A stretch of DNA of 64,000 nt from Symsagittifera roscoffensis (GCF_963678635.1 NC_087065.1:37227888-37291887), one strand, 5' to 3'; counted from the first letter of the stretch, positions 24,404 through 38,430 are shown. Notes: generated by a model from the letters alone, not told the origin. Translations and numbers: made by a program.

Positions 24404-27400
24404 TGATCTTGAGGTCAAACGAATAATGGCCCTTGAAATAAAAAATAGATAATAATATCTAAGGTTCCATTTATCAAAATAAATGATTTAAGTGTTTTTA
24501 TGATTTATTTTATGAAGGCCGCTAACCATTCCTCTTTTTGTTAATTTAGAATTTGCCAACGCAACGACATATATCTACGCCTAACTTAGAAGCTTGAGAT
24601 TGTAAGCCATTGATTGCTACGACAAGCAAAGTTGAATTTAGAAAAAAGTAGCCATTCTGATAGTTCGTAAAAATGAGAATGGTCATGATTAGTGGGTTTT
24701 AGAAAGTTGTCCGGCATTTACGGGGGATTCATTAAGGATAACCGGGATAATCGCGCAACGTTGATGAATTTTTTGTCAAAAATCAAAGTTGCATTTTCTT
24801 ATGTTGAATTTTTTTGTTCAATGTCGGTTATAAAAATTATATTCAGAAACTTTTCAACAAAACGACAGAGATAATGAACTTCTTGGCTCTAAAATATCCA
24901 GAACATTTTATAAAACAGGCTGAATGATTTTTTACTTCAAGAGTGTTGTGTTCAGGTTGACAAACTGACTTCAATTTTAATTTCATTGTGACCACGTTGC
25001 GGTTAAAACAAGCCTAATTTGAAGCATTGCTGTTTAAGGATAGAGCACTTTTCTAAGATCCATTTTTGTTTTATGAAGCAGCAAAACGAAACCATTAATT
25101 TTTTGGCAGAAAGTTTTTGTGTTGAAAAGAGAAACATTTTGTAAACTTGGTCAGATTTTTTTTTCGACTCCTGCGTCATACAATTTTTGAGAAAACTCTT
25201 AGTTTTTAGATTTGGAATCAACACCTTTTTTGAATGTGAACAACAACCAGCTATTAGAGATAGAGAGAAAGTTATCACTTTAGAAATATTTCAATAGTTT
25301 TTATCCTTCGAAAAAAAGTGGAAATCTACACTTCGTTATCAATGATAACATTTGAAAAAAGTTCGCCAATTATCAAAAACTTTTTCAACCAACCCCTGCA
25401 TTTTCAAATAACCCTAGATCCGGCTTAGTCCAAAAGTCTTTAAGTATTCAAACTGCGCTTTCTTTCGATCCCGGCAGAAACAGGAGAAACTGCGTTAGAC
25501 GTTTTCATTTAATGTAAAGCAGTAAAGCGTTTGGACCTTCGTTTTTAGGATTGAAAAAGTATTGAACTTGAATACTCTTCACTGTTGTAGTCTAACAAAA
25601 ACAGCCAAAATGCTTACTTTGAAACAACTGTTATTATCTCAAACGAAAACTTGGATCCACGTCTCCCTCTCCCCTTCACTCAGTTTTTTTCTCAAAAAAT
25701 CAAAAATTGTAAAAACAAATATGTTAAATAAAGTTTATCTACGAAAACTAGTCGAACAAACATAAAATTATCGAAATAGGGCTTTTTTTAAACCAATTTA
25801 CAGTTTGATACAGTTTTAAAAGAGCTTTGAGTATTAATTGGCAATCTAGAGAAAGAACTTAAAAAATTTTGGTTTCTTCAACTCTCTCCCTCCTGGAGAA
25901 AATTGTATGTTGGTACTTTGTTTTACAAAGCAAAAACCGGACTAAACAAGTGAACTTCTTTTGCGAGAAAATTTTAAAAGCCTTTTATAGTTCTAAAGAG
26001 ATTCAACTAACCTTTCGAAAACTAAAATGTTGAAAATAACAGAAAGAACCAGTTGAGTTGATTAATAATGGATTAATTTTCTTCAAGTAGTCATAGAAGC
26101 GCTCCAGTTGATTGAATTTTACCACATTTAGAAGTCTGCCAGCCAATTGGTAATTGCTCACACGTATCCGATTTAATTGGGCAAACTTCCGTCTGTGAGC
26201 ACAATTGATAAGTCAAATTGACTTAGATTGAAAAGTGTTAAAATGTCTCTGAGCAAGTGATTATTTGTTATCTTGGTTGGAGATTAAATTGCTCAAGTGA
26301 ATGAAACTTTCGATGTTGTTTGACGCCATTTGGTTGATATTGACGGAAGTGTTGAATTAAAACATCTGGGCAGGCATAACAAACAGAGATCAAAAACTGA
26401 AGTGATAATCCACAATCCAGCCCACCTAAACCAGCCGTCTTATCCAAACAGTAAAACACAATAAAAACTCGCAACAATTTTCCCTCGGGATTTTCAAAAT
26501 CATATATCGAGTTCCTTTCTTTCCTTTTGACTAGTCAGGCAGCTCGACGCAAAATTTCAGCAGGAGTTTTGGACATCGGAGTGCAAAAGAAATGATCCAT
26601 ATGCCTTGATAAAAATACCGCTACCCACTTCTGTTTTGTAGGAGGCGGAATTTCTTTACTAGGTTCAATGTTCAATGTTCGAATAAGATAGACTGGCGCA
26701 TAGGTAGGTTACAATCGGATATAAGATCCTGCTACCTACACCATTCAATTTAATTGAGGGATCTATGATTTTAATCGCAAAAATTTACAATCACCGTTTA
26801 ACTGAGCGATTTATGAGTTTTACGGACCAAAATATCTATCGTCAGAAAACACACAAGGAAAAGAAAAGCCAAAATTGATTCAGTGCCAAAACTTTATCCA
26901 AATTAGACAGGAACACCTAAATATCTTAGTAGAACACTTGCAAAGCTGCAAAAAAGTGGTATTTTTTGGAATAAATGGATTGAATTAGGAGTTTTTCTCT
27001 TTCAAAATTTGAAGCGAAGTTGTCTCCGGTATAAGGATACATGCCAGCTTTCATAGGCTGCAATTGAAGCGCATCTAGAAGACTACCAAAAAAGAAGCTC
27101 GTCTGTTTCCGAATTACTGTCAGGCTTCTTAGGCGGGAAGAACAGAATTAGGAAGGGAGTGCCAAGTTTGCAGACCGCCAGGTCCAATGCGAATAATTTT
27201 CCTACAAAGCAATAGCTCCACGGATGAATGGTGAATAATTGTTGTTAATAAATTATTTGCCGTCGCAATGTTTGTGAACTAATTACAGATGGTCGTACAC
27301 ACCATCTGACCTAATGATTGATTTTCGAGCTAAATTGTGCATTGAAGGTATGTGGTGTCAAAATATAAGAACTGGAAGTATTAAACCTCTATTTACGTAT

Positions 27401-27956
27401 CTCAGTTTTTTTAACTTAAATCTGTATTCTGTCTGTCGATAATTTCGACTAATTAAGCTTCTATGATTGTTAGAGCGGCCGTGGCCAGAACAGAACAGGC
27501 TGGTCAAAATCGTTCTAAAGCCAAAACCGGATCAAAAGCTTATCTCTGATTACATTATACAGATTTCTTGGTTTATTTGTTTATGACTTCGTAAAACTGT
27601 CGGTCTGAATTCCATAAAAAGCGACACGGTCACCCTGGGCGAGGATTTATCCGGAATAACAACTGATTTATTAAAACTACAAACTCACATGCTTAAAGGA
27701 CAATTTGTGTCCTGAGGTAGAGAATTAGAAAAGCTTCAAATAGAATTTGAAAGTAACAGACTTTGACTACAACTTGAACAACCAGTTAAAGCTCCATTTC
27801 ATGACAGACAAGACAACTTGTATCAGGCCAAACCAAGAATATTCCGACCACACTCATAATTTTACTTTCAATCGTGAAGCACACCCTCAGTTTTTAATTG
27901 TTTGTCACTCAAAAATGACAGCAATTTTACCATAGAAATGATTTTAATTCAAAACT
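24404..27956. other. 3.5 kb without supported gene
   Basis: AT-rich DNA with only short frames. I found neither convincing domain motifs nor clear repeats. Confidence 0.5.
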
Positions 27957-28565
27957 TTTGATGAACTTGCTATTTTCTTACAACTTGTGCTGGTGAAATT
28001 TTTCTTCGAAAATTCAAAGTTATTAATCAGCTATGCTTTGCAATTATCAGTTAGCCTGTAGTTCATGAAACTTTTTGCATCTGATTTTATCATTCCTGGT
28101 TGTAAATTTTCAACAAAACTGGTTGTTCAATTTCAACATCTTAAATTCATAATGCCTCAAAGTTCACTTTGATTTAACCCGGTTTGACCCTGATTTAAAT
28201 TACTCAAGGCTACTAATATTGCCCACAATTAGGCATCGAACATACAACAGATTCAAATTGATAGCTCATTAGCCATTAGATACTGATACGTCATTTTAAG
28301 CCCTAAGATAAATTTAAGTTGCAACGCAAAGAAGGTTCTTGAAATTGGAATTTACTTCTAGAAAGATAAGGCTAAGATTGTTTAACAAAAAACCTAGGAA
28401 ATAGATTTTCAGAAACATGCAATCAGGAACGTAAGAACTAAATTCGAAACCGTATAAAATACATCACACGTATCAATTCAACATTCTTCCCCTGTAATAA
28501 TCATTCGAGATATCTTGCGCGACAAAAATGGCAATACTCGGGTTGCTCACCATAGAGGTTAATGC

Positions 28566-28956
28566 TCAACCATACACATCCATATATCGGTTGTATGGAA
28601 AATATCTAATCATACGTCGCTCATAATTTTTTTCGAACGCTCTGAAAAAATTTTTTTCTTCTAATTGCTAGAATTATTTTTCATACAGATTCAAACTAAA
28701 GCAGAAGCTTTTAAAAAATAAAACACAATAATTCCAAACAAAAACTTTTCTGAAAACACAAAAATTTTTACCTGGTCAAACTATGATCGAAAAAGTTTCC
28801 TTGCTGTTGATAATGCGTGAAATATTGAATGTTTTCACCATACAAATCATACGTCGCACCAAGCATAGTGCTATTCATGAAAACGATGTTTCCATACAAA
28901 AACAACTTTAGTAGTACATAAAAAGTTTTAAAGAAACCCGATAAAAACTGTTGCAT
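28566..28956 (-). CDS. Possible two-exon small membrane/secreted protein, copy 1
   Basis: Exon 28772-28956 opens with ATG and a hydrophobic stretch after MQQFLSGFFK. It ends at a CAG|GTAAAA donor. An acceptor (TTTTTTCAG) after a 130-bp intron leads in phase to exon 28566-28641, giving 86 residues rich in Tyr, Phe and Asn (for example YDLYGENIQYF). The first part could be a signal peptide or anchor. No family recognised and no poly(A) signal seen. Both exons and splice sites are kept in the second copy at 29570-29960, but the duplication is too recent for that to prove selection. Confidence 0.3.
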
Positions 28957-29569
28957 TTTGGAATTTATTTGCTTTTTCTACAAATTGGCAAGTGCGTTTC
29001 GATCATATTTGATGAACTTGCTATCAAAGTTATTAATCAGCTATGCTTTGCAATTATCAGTTAGCCTGTAGTTCATGAAACTTTTGATTTTATCATTCTT
29101 GGTTGTAAAATTTCAACAAAACTGGTTGTTCAATTTCAACATCTTAAATTCATAATGCCTCGAAGTTCACTTTGATTTAACCCGGTTTGATTCTGATTTA
29201 AATTACTCAAGGCTACTAATATTGCCCACAATTAGGCATCGAACATACAACAGATTCAGTTTGATAGCTCATTATCCATTAGATACTGATACGTCATTTT
29301 AAGCCCTAAGATAAATTTAAGTTGCAATGCAAAGAAGATTCTTGAAATTGGAGTTTTCTTCTAAAAAGATAAGGCTGAGATTGTCTTAACAAAAAACCTA
29401 GGAAATAGATTTTCAGAAACATGCAATCAGGAACGTAAGAACTAAATTCGAAACGGTATAAAATACATCACTCGTATCAATTCAACATTCTTCCCCTGTA
29501 ATAATCATTCGAGATATCTCGCGCGACAAAAATGGCAATACTCGGGATGCTCACCATAGAGGTTAATGC

Positions 29570-29960
29570 TCAACCATACACATCCATATATCGGTTGTAT
29601 GGAAAATATCTAATCATACGTCGCTCATAATTTTTTTCGAACGCTCTGAAAAAAATTTTTTCTTCTAATTGCTAGAATTATTATTCATACAGATTCAAAC
29701 TAAAGCAGAAGCTTTTAAGAAATAAAACACAATCATTCCAAACAAAAACTTTTCTGAAAACACAAAAATTTTTACCTGGTCAAACTATGATCGAAAAAAT
29801 TTCCTTGCTGTTGATAATGCGTGAAATATTGAATGTTTTCACCATACAAATCATACGTCGCACCAAGCATAGTGTTATTCATGAAAACGATGTTTCCATA
29901 CAAAAACAACTTTAGTAGTACATAAAAAGTTTTAAAGAAACCCGATAAAAACTGTTGCAT
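29570..29960 (-). CDS. Possible two-exon small protein, copy 2
   Basis: Exons 29776-29960 and 29570-29645, with the same splice signals and reading frame as 28566-28956. The predicted proteins differ by one Ser/Asn change near residue 29. Confidence 0.3.
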
Positions 29961-30289
29961 TTTGGAATTTCTTTGCTTTTTCTACAAATTGGCAAGTGCG
30001 TTTCGATCATATTTGATGAAAAAAATTGCATTTGAGGTAGAGATTGGTACAAGAAAAACAATATGTGATTGCGTATTCATTTTTCTCTTGCTAGCTCTCT
30101 GGCAAAACGCATAGGAATAGTCAAAGATATAAAAAAAAAACGGGACATTTTTCTGGCTGCCGCCCCATGAGAGCAGCTCCAGAGCATTATTTGTAGCTAC
30201 TTCAAGCAAGTTTATGAGTATTTGTCAATTTTACGGGTTCCCCACAATTTAACATCGGTTTCTTGCCAAACTTTTTGATGGAAACTATA

Positions 30290-30575
30290 CTGGGCAACAT
30301 AGTGGTTCTATGGAAATAAAACGCACCACCATACGCGGTTCCATAGAAATCATGCGCGGCACTATATATTATTTCATAGAAACCATACGCGGCACCATTT
30401 ATGAAGACATAGCAAACTTTTCTCTCTTTGAAGCAAAATTATTTTGACATCATTCGAGGCGTTGCGATGATACAAAAATTGGCAATCAAATGGCGGACCC
30501 TTTACAGAAAAAGCGTTATTCCAACGGTTTCATACGTCCTCAGCAATTTATGGCTTCTATGGAACCATGTATGGT
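30290..30575. repeat. Degenerate ACCATACGCGG repeats
   Basis: Four to five copies of an ACCATACGCGG / TTCCATAGAAATCATG-like unit lie here. Related words (CCATACAAATCATACGTCGC) occur within both copies of the 27957-30022 duplication, which suggests a common older repeat source. Confidence 0.5.
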
Positions 30576-30599
30576 TGCACATTTTGGTTTAGCCGGGCA

Positions 30600-32360
30600 C
30601 TCATAAAAAGCGTTATCAAACGTAATAGCGCGAATGATATTTAACGTGAATAACGTGAATAATATAACACGCATTTAAATTGGGCGGCTGGTTTTTTCAT
30701 TGCTTGTTAAAAAAGTTCGAAAAAAATGAAATAAAAAAAGCTTATTGTAAGAATGCTTCCCTTGATAGAAGAGTTATATAGATTATCTACCCAGGTTTTC
30801 TTGTATTTTCGGTACAGAAATTCTCTATTTCTTTTCTTATTAAGAAGTAAACCATTTCTATTCTGTTTTCAAACAGAAATTCAAATTTTGTCACATGTCT
30901 TGTTTTTCGATAAATTCAATTAAAATGAGTATGATTGTTTGTTACACTAAGAAGTTTATCAAAAACAATAGAACTGACTTATCGCTGTTTGAAATTACCA
31001 TTTAACTCTATATGCTCCCCCCCCCCCCCCCCCCCCCTGAACCAACTGACACAAACGCCAAAATCTTCCCATCCTATCTTCCCAGTGGGGGGGGGGGGGG
31101 TTGTAAAACATGTTTTTGTAATTTTTCTTCATTTTTTTTATAACTTCAGGCAAGTCATGTTTACAAACACGCCCATACATACACAAATATGCATCTAAAG
31201 AAGCTTTAACGCTTAATGCAGGAGGTTCTATAATGCATGCATATTTTTATATAAACAAAATTGTACTATTTTTTTAAATACTCTAAAACTCGTAATTGTA
31301 GCATGGTAACTTGTACGAATCTGTGATTAGGTTCGGCCTTATTTTTAGTTGTTTAGACAGAACAGAGACGGAACAAGGCGGTGCACCGGATTGGGCTTCC
31401 TCCTATTCTGTGGGACCCTCTGTCCAGACTAAAACTCGAATAAAAAAAAGCATGCATTGCAAAAATTATAGTGACTCGACTGTGAACATTCTTACTGGAA
31501 AACATCACTTATATTTTCTGGTTATTCATAATATTTTGGAAAAATATTTATATAAAAATCAATTCTTTTCAAGAACCTAGGTTTAAAAAATTTTTGAACA
31601 GAATTTAGATTTGAAAAAAGCTTTTTCTGATTAGAAATAGTCTAGATTTAGAAAATTTCTGACCAGAGATTGGATTAGGAATAAAGCATTTATAGAAAAT
31701 CCATGCTTTATTTAAACATTTCGCAAAGAATTCCTGACCAGAATTTGAGATCGGAAATTAAGTATTTCATGGCAGAATCAAAGAACTTCTTAGGTACGGT
31801 AGTTTGTCAGATTGCTTATTGTCAAAAAGCTTAACGTCAGAATGGTTTTTGTATGAAATAAGTGCAATTAGTGCCGTAAATTTTACGTGCAAAACATGTA
31901 AAAAAAACTCTTTACGGGAAAAAGTCTAGATCCTGATTGAAAGTCACCTGCTCTCGCAAGTGAAATCAAACTTGAAAAGAAAGTCTCATAAATTTTGGTC
32001 GTTAAGAAGAATGATGGGGCTCATTTTCTCATGCGATTAAGCAAAACGAAATGATCAATGTTATTTTGAACACAGATGCCAACTTTGGATTGCACCTCCC
32101 GAGTTTAGAAGACAGATTGCAAGCAGTCACATTTTCTAAAGAAAGTTAATTGGGAAAATTTATCGCCGACAGCCAGGCCAAGTTACATCAACAAAATGCT
32201 CTGAACATTGAACAGAACTGCCAAAAAACAAGAAGCTAAGTGTATAAATCATGTTTTGTTTGTCATAACTTGACGTTAATTTTCCTAATTCACTTGCCTG
32301 ATAGATCTCTTTAAAATGTAAATACAAAATTCTGAGGAGAACGAATAACTGGGGAACTAG
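30600..32360. other. No supported gene
   Basis: AT-rich DNA. A GC-richer patch near 31365-31435 is unexplained. One copy of the dispersed TTTACGGGAAAAAGTCTAG motif lies at 31905-31965. Confidence 0.45.
31016..31100. repeat. Poly-C and poly-G runs facing each other
   Basis: A run of about 20 C (31016-31036) is followed 50 bp later by a run of about 14 G (31087-31100). They could pair in a hairpin. C/G homopolymers also mark the hAT-type MITE copies at 15092, 18170 and 63160. Confidence 0.8.
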
Positions 32361-34586
32361 TGAGTTTATGCCAGAGGTAGCATACTCATAGAGTAATTTC
32401 AGATAGAGTACACCATCTGTTCGTCACGCTATCTTATTTTCGGCCGGATGGAATCGTGCAACTTCTCAGTCTAATATCAATCTTAACCTTACTCATATAT
32501 CATATCTCCTAGTCTCATTAGATCTAGTGTATACTGGTATTCTCGAGTTAGCCTTGAAGCTTGTCCAAAAAGAGAACAACTGTAGCCTAAGATTTATTAA
32601 AATTGTTCTCGAGCTGAACCTACAATTAGTTTCAGCACTACAATTAATTGTCAGTGTTAGTGATTGAATATGATTGGATAGTTAGTAGTATTTTATAGGG
32701 ATAGTTTTATCAATAACAGAATTGGTTTATAAATACTAGTCCAGAACTGGTTCCACCCATCCAGGGTGCAGAGAATTTTTAGTTTTTAGTTTTTTTATTG
32801 TAGTAAAGGACGGATGGAGAGACTTCTTATTTTTGGGGTAGTTTTCTTTTGAGTAGTTGGAGCCATAACTTCGTGAAGAGAAGAGAGATGTACTTATTTG
32901 TGTAGAGAAGAGAAAAACAATTGTTCGTGTTTCAAAATTGGGTCTCGTTTAATCGTGGGTCGTTATGAGTGATTGTTTCAAGATTCCAGATCGATGCAAT
33001 GATGTATCGATTTCGTTAAACTTAGAGCGATACTGCGTGCAAGATGAAGTTGACTTTTCCGTGTGAAGTGCCAAGTTACTGGGATCGGTATTTGAGATCA
33101 ACATCGAGCAGGCTATTGGTATGTTTCAATGATTTCCTTTGCTGCGGTGTTTAGTCCATACTTCAAATCCTTTGAGAGTAGTGACTATGGCAACAAATCA
33201 ATAGATTTGCCATTCCAAAGTTGGAATATAATCGAGTTTTCATCTCCTTGCTGCTCTCTCCTTTGGCTCTAAGAAATCTTTTATATAAATACATCTTGTT
33301 AGTGAAGTCAGTTTTTAGTTACAATTTTTTATTAATTAATTTCGCAAAAGCGTTTTTGTTGAGTTTGGGTAATTCCAAGAGTTGCTTGATGATCAGATGA
33401 TTTGAGTGAAATAAAAAATTTTCAAAGTTAAGTTAAAGATCCAATGATCTGTTTGTAAAGGAAAATTTAAATTATCAAAGGGCAAAGATAAGCCTTGAGA
33501 AAAATGTTTTAAAAAAATTTAAGTTTAAGACAAAGTTATTGGTTTAAAATTATTTTATGGTTTAAAATTTTGAATGATATTTGTTTTTGAATAATTTTGC
33601 TTTAGGTGATGAAGCGAGGATGAAGAAAAAATGGATTCTTTAGAAACAAGAAATTTTTTATAAATTTGATAAAATTAACGTTGAACCTTCTTAACAGCTA
33701 ATTTTTGTATTTTTTTTTCAGTAATACTTAATTTAATAAATTTTGATAAAAATTTTTCAAAATTAAAGTACTGCAGATTTTGAAACAAACAACTTGTGTG
33801 TTTTTTTTATCAGTCGTTGTTCTGGTTATATAAAATAGCTATAAAGCACCAAGTACGTTTTTGAAGAGGTCAAATTATTCTTCAAAGTAAAATAATTTTC
33901 ATGTCAGTATATGAAAATTTAAATTTACTGCATAGAGGATTCTGAAGACATAGACTCTTTGTGGTTTGCGTCGTACTATCATGTAGCATCTTGGTCCGTC
34001 GTTCAATCAATTTTCACACCGGGATCTGATTCTTCGTTCAATAAGTGGTATGTCTCGTATTGTTTGAAATAATGCCGTAGTTTCATTGAGACGTCGAGAC
34101 ATATCTTAAATTGTCTATTCATCTAACTTTTTGCAATTTTGCAATTTTGGTTTTTTTTCTAATTATAATTTGCTAAATCTAAGTTAATTAAGGTCCTGTT
34201 CGAGACTTTTGGTCGCATCAGATGAGTTTATGCCAGAGATAGCATACTCATAGAGTGATTGTGGATAAAGTAAACCGTCTGTTCGTCACGCTAACTTATT
34301 TTCGGCCGGATACATTTGCGCAAAATATCTTAGTCTAATACCAATTTTAATCTTACTCTTATATTTCCTAGTCTCAATAGATCTAGTGTATACTGGTATT
34401 CGCGAGTTAGTCTTGGAGCTTGTCCAAAAAGAAAACAACAGTAGTCTAAGGTTTATTAAAATTGTTCTGGTGCTGAAACTACAAGTAGTTTCAGAACTAC
34501 AAATAATTGTCAGTGTTAGTGAACGAATATGATTGGTAAATTAGTAATATTTTATAAGGATGGTTTTATCAATAATATGATTGGTT
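32361..34586. mobile_element. LTR-like direct repeats flanking 1.5 kb
   Basis: About 365 bp at 32361-32727 recur in the same orientation at 34223-34586. Both start TGAGTTTATGCCAGAG and share CGTCACGCTA and CTTATTTTCGGCCGGAT. The 1.5-kb interior has no gag or pol frame. This could be a non-autonomous LTR element (TRIM/LARD-like). No clear target duplication or primer-binding site was found, so two dispersed repeat copies or a partial duplication remain possible. Confidence 0.45.
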
Positions 34587-34828
34587 CCATTAGATAACAA
34601 AGAATTCAGGATGTTTTGAACATTTGTTCTTTTTTTTTTTAATATTTGGGTAGATTGCTCAAAACTGATTTCAAATACCATGGTCTTACCGGTCATCTGA
34701 CTGTAGTTCGTGTCAAGAAAACTGATTGATCCACTGACTGAACGGTTCAACTACATGCGTTCAACTTTCTAGGATTGTCAACTTTTCGAATCCGGTCAAT
34801 TTTTGCTGCAGCAGGTTACTGGAGTAAA

Positions 34829-36492
34829 AACAAGAGTGCTCGTATTTCAGTGCAAACTCCTGAATTTTCCGACTGCCCCTTAATCCATATCGAATGAAAA
34901 AAAAATTGTTAAAAAACTACAAATTGTGGACAGTATTAAAGGTCAAGTGTGGAAATTTGAGTCGTACATTACTAATACGAACCAATTATCTAGCGGGATA
35001 AATTTTTGCGCGAGATAAATTGCCATGCATAAATAGTTTGCATTACACGTTCAGGATTATGGATAAAATTTTCGAAATGCGCATAAATTAGTCCTGAGCA
35101 TGACCAATTGCGCAATTTTCAAACGCACAGAACCTTGCAAAAAATGATCAGAGGAAAAATATTTTTTAAATTTGTTTTCAACGAGGCGATATCTTCAATG
35201 AGGCTTTAATTTTTGTTGTTTAACAAACTAATTTTCGATCGCTGAAAACTAATTGAATAAAAAACCACACCAATCATAAACATTCCGTTTTCTTCGCAAC
35301 CAAACAAAATGATAAAAGAACTATAGACTGCTTGAGTAAAATTTTTCGACTAAGTTCCAACAAAAATATTTGGATCAAGCCCGCTTAGAATTCAGCAAAA
35401 TGGCTTCGAGTGCACCTGCAAATTTTTGTTAGGCTTCATAAGTGTTCTTTCATACCAATTGTTTATTTTACTGAAACAATAAAATTGCTTTTTGTTTGAT
35501 TAAAAAAAAACAAATTAGAGGTAATCATTGTTCAAAAAAGTTTTTGATCATTCCGGTTTGGAGGAAAAAACTTAGTCCATTTTTTGCAAAACACAACTAA
35601 AAACCATAACCTATTTGCGTAGTAATTGCAGCACAACAAATTAATATTTTTAGATAAAAATAATGAAAACAAACCATGCTTTAAGTATATTAGGTAAAAT
35701 TTGACAGTATAAAACTTATGCTGAAAATTTGAAAAAACCCAAAATGAGGTTTTAAAAAAGGTTTTAAAATGAGAAAAATTTCAAATTTTCCGATTTTTCA
35801 CAAAGCGCTATGTTTTTATCTACGGATAACTATTGTAGCGTTCTGAAGTTTCAGCAGATCTTCCAGCCATTTGCGTAGCTTAGTTTTGAATATTTCGGCT
35901 TTCTCCTTTAAATTCTAAGCTTTTGTGTTTGCAGCTTTGTTCCTGAGTGGAATTTTGATCTTATTGTTTCTAATTGTAAAACAAGACTACTTTTAAATCA
36001 GGGCAAAACTCTGAAGGTTCCGACTGCCCCTTAATATATATCGAATTGATTTTCAGGGAAATAAGAAAAATAATATACTGAAAAAATAAAAACTTTGGAC
36101 AATATTGAAGATCAAGTGCGAAAACTTGAGTCCTACAAAATTAATACAATCGATTAGCTTGCCTCAATTCCTTTTGGAACATTTTTGTTGTGCGGGATTA
36201 TTCGCCGCGCATAAAAAATGTGCCTTACGCTTTCAGCAGTATGAATAAAATCTTTAAAATGCTCATAAATTAGTCCATAGCATGCCCAAATTGGGAAGTT
36301 TCAAACTCCCAGAACTTTGCAAAAAACGATCGCAGTTACTTTTTTTAAAATTCGATTTTAGGGAGTCAATATCAACGATAGGGAATAGACTTTTTTTAAT
36401 AAAAACTTTTACTTAGAACGCCGAAAATTTACTGAAAATAGAAAAACCACACCAAGCAAAAATATTCCGCATTCTTCGAAAGTCGGAAAAAT
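34829..36492 (+). mobile_element. Two R1 copies joined by a ~150-bp conserved spacer
   Basis: R1 copies lie at about 34829-35312 and 35979-36492. Before the second copy, 35837-35990 carries a spacer (GTAGCGTTCTGAAGTTTCAG onwards) that recurs at 49357-49506 in front of another R1 copy. The spacer is therefore probably part of a longer element, or this composite was copied as a unit. Confidence 0.55.
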
Positions 36493-38140
36493 TATTTATG
36501 CAGTCTTTTTTTTAAATAGAAAAAAGATACTGTGAGTTCACAGTTGTTTCCTCTTGCTCAGGCTCGAAGTTTCATAGAATATGTTTTTCAAGCATTCGAA
36601 AGACTTCATGTTTGATATTATTTTTAACCCATGGCTAAATTTATTGATTGTTGTCTTGGCATATTTTGTGTCATTGACAAACGCATAAATTAGTAACTAA
36701 AAAAAAAATTTTTTGTTTGTATTCCAAACAAAAAGTTAAGGGTGTTTTTCTGCCGTACTCACACCTATACTAAAAAAGAGAGAATAAAGAAGATGCAAGG
36801 TCTCAATGATCTAAGAAAACCCACAAAAATTAGAAACTGGTCAAGACATCAATGCTTTGACTGAAGAAAAACCAGGTAGATGAATCTAAAACCCTGGCTA
36901 TTTCTCCAGTTAAAACCAATATTTCCACCTTCATAATCCTAAGTTTTTCGCCATTATTTTCCTCCTCAAGGCTACTATCACGGCTTTTATGTCTGAAAAA
37001 TGCTCGTGCATGATTTCATGCTGTGTTTTGATCTCGATTCTCATTGTTTTTTGTTCTGGTTGATTTGAGAATTGTTTTTAAACAAAACGATTTCTAGAAT
37101 GATGAAAACAACTACCTATCCTATGACCTGTGTTAAGACACCTTTTCGAAATTCTTGTACCGTGTTGATTAAGTTGCGGCTTATTTGGCTGTTTTTCTGA
37201 GTTAGCTTTATGATCTTTCAATCAACTGTAATACTGCATAGTTCTTTGACTTGAATTTCTAGTCCATATTTTTCTACGCGCATATTTGACACTTAAAGAA
37301 GATGTTGAACTAAATTCGCTAATTACAGCAATTTGCGATTTCCTTAAAATAATTGATCTTGCTGAATTATAGCTGAATTTTCAGTTATAATTTGATGAAT
37401 TGTTTGCTTTTTTGTTTCTATAGTCTACAAAAAATCCGCCAATTTTTTATAGAAGCCGTCTTTTATTTCTTTTTAATCTAATTTTGCATTTAAAATTTGA
37501 TAAAATTGAATTTTTGTCTGAAAATTGATCTTGGCTCAAAATCAAACGCTTTTTAATAAACTCCTGACCGTGGTATAATATCAAGCAACAAAACTCTTTT
37601 TCCTTCTTCATTATTTACAAAACCTTGAGCGCTTTTAATTTTTTGTGAGCTATAAATTTTTTCAAAGCTACTTCATTTGCTTTTTTGACCTAAATCAGCT
37701 GATATTTGGAACTTTTGAAACCTAAGTTTGATAATAATTATAGCCAAATACATTTTCAAATTCAGCTGAGACAAAAAAACTTCCAGAAAAAATCAAAACT
37801 GCTAAAATTTAAACCAAAAAAATGAAAATTAAATTTTGAAGTTTTGAAACCAAAAAATAATTCCAAATTTCTAAACTGAGAACCTGAACTTTGAACTTGA
37901 AATTTTGGAGTTAGTTTTTTGAAAGTTGATTTTTGAAAATTTTATAATTTCAAAATGAATCCTTTAATCAAATATTGAATTGAAACCATAACATCATTAC
38001 GAGGCCAAACTGTGCATTTTGTTTCGCATCAGGTCAAAAACAGATTTGTTGCAGAGTCCGCAACTTTGCTACTTTTCTTTGATCTTCTTCGCTGTTTGGA
38101 TTCCACAAATAAATACCTAAAACACTTTACCGCTCATAAT
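36493..38140. other. No supported gene
   Basis: AT-rich DNA with short frames only. Confidence 0.5.
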
Positions 38141-38155
38141 TGCTCCGAGAATAGG

Positions 38156-38430
38156 CGATTTTGAGGAATCCGCAACCGTACTTGCGGATACAGAACATTT
38201 TGTGGAATCCACAAACAAATATTAAGACATTTATTTAGTTGAAATGAGCTGTTGCGGATTCCGCAACTGTAAGCGGAATCCGCAAAATGTAAGTGGAATC
38301 CGCAAATTGTAAAATGCGGATTCTACTTACAATTTGCGGACTTCACTTACAATTTGCGGATTCCGTTTACAGTTGCGGAATCCGCAAATTGTATATGGAA
38401 TCCCCAAATGGTAAGTAGAATCTGCATTCA
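38156..38430. repeat. Array of the palindrome TTGCGGAATCCGCAA, with an inverted centre
   Basis: About ten copies of GCGGAATCCGC or GCGGATTC are spaced by short linkers such as TTGTAAGT. To the left of about 38312 the unit reads GTAAGTGGAATCCGCAAA; to the right it runs in the opposite sense (TTGCGGATTCCGTTTACAG). Both the monomer and the whole array are therefore self-complementary. Confidence 0.85.

Larger units (their letters stand above)
27957..30022. repeat. ~1-kb tandem duplication
   Basis: Copy 1 (27957-29006) and copy 2 (29007-30022) are nearly identical, offset by about 1,004-1,010 bp. Copy 2 lacks about 45 bp near its start. Each copy carries the same two-exon small reading frame on the minus strand. 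The high identity means either a recent duplication or an assembly duplicate. Confidence 0.9.

Noticed and set aside
38156-38430. CRISPR-like array of regularly spaced palindromes.
   Set aside because: The linkers are repetitive rather than unique, unit orientation flips, there is no leader or cas gene, and the genome is clearly eukaryotic.
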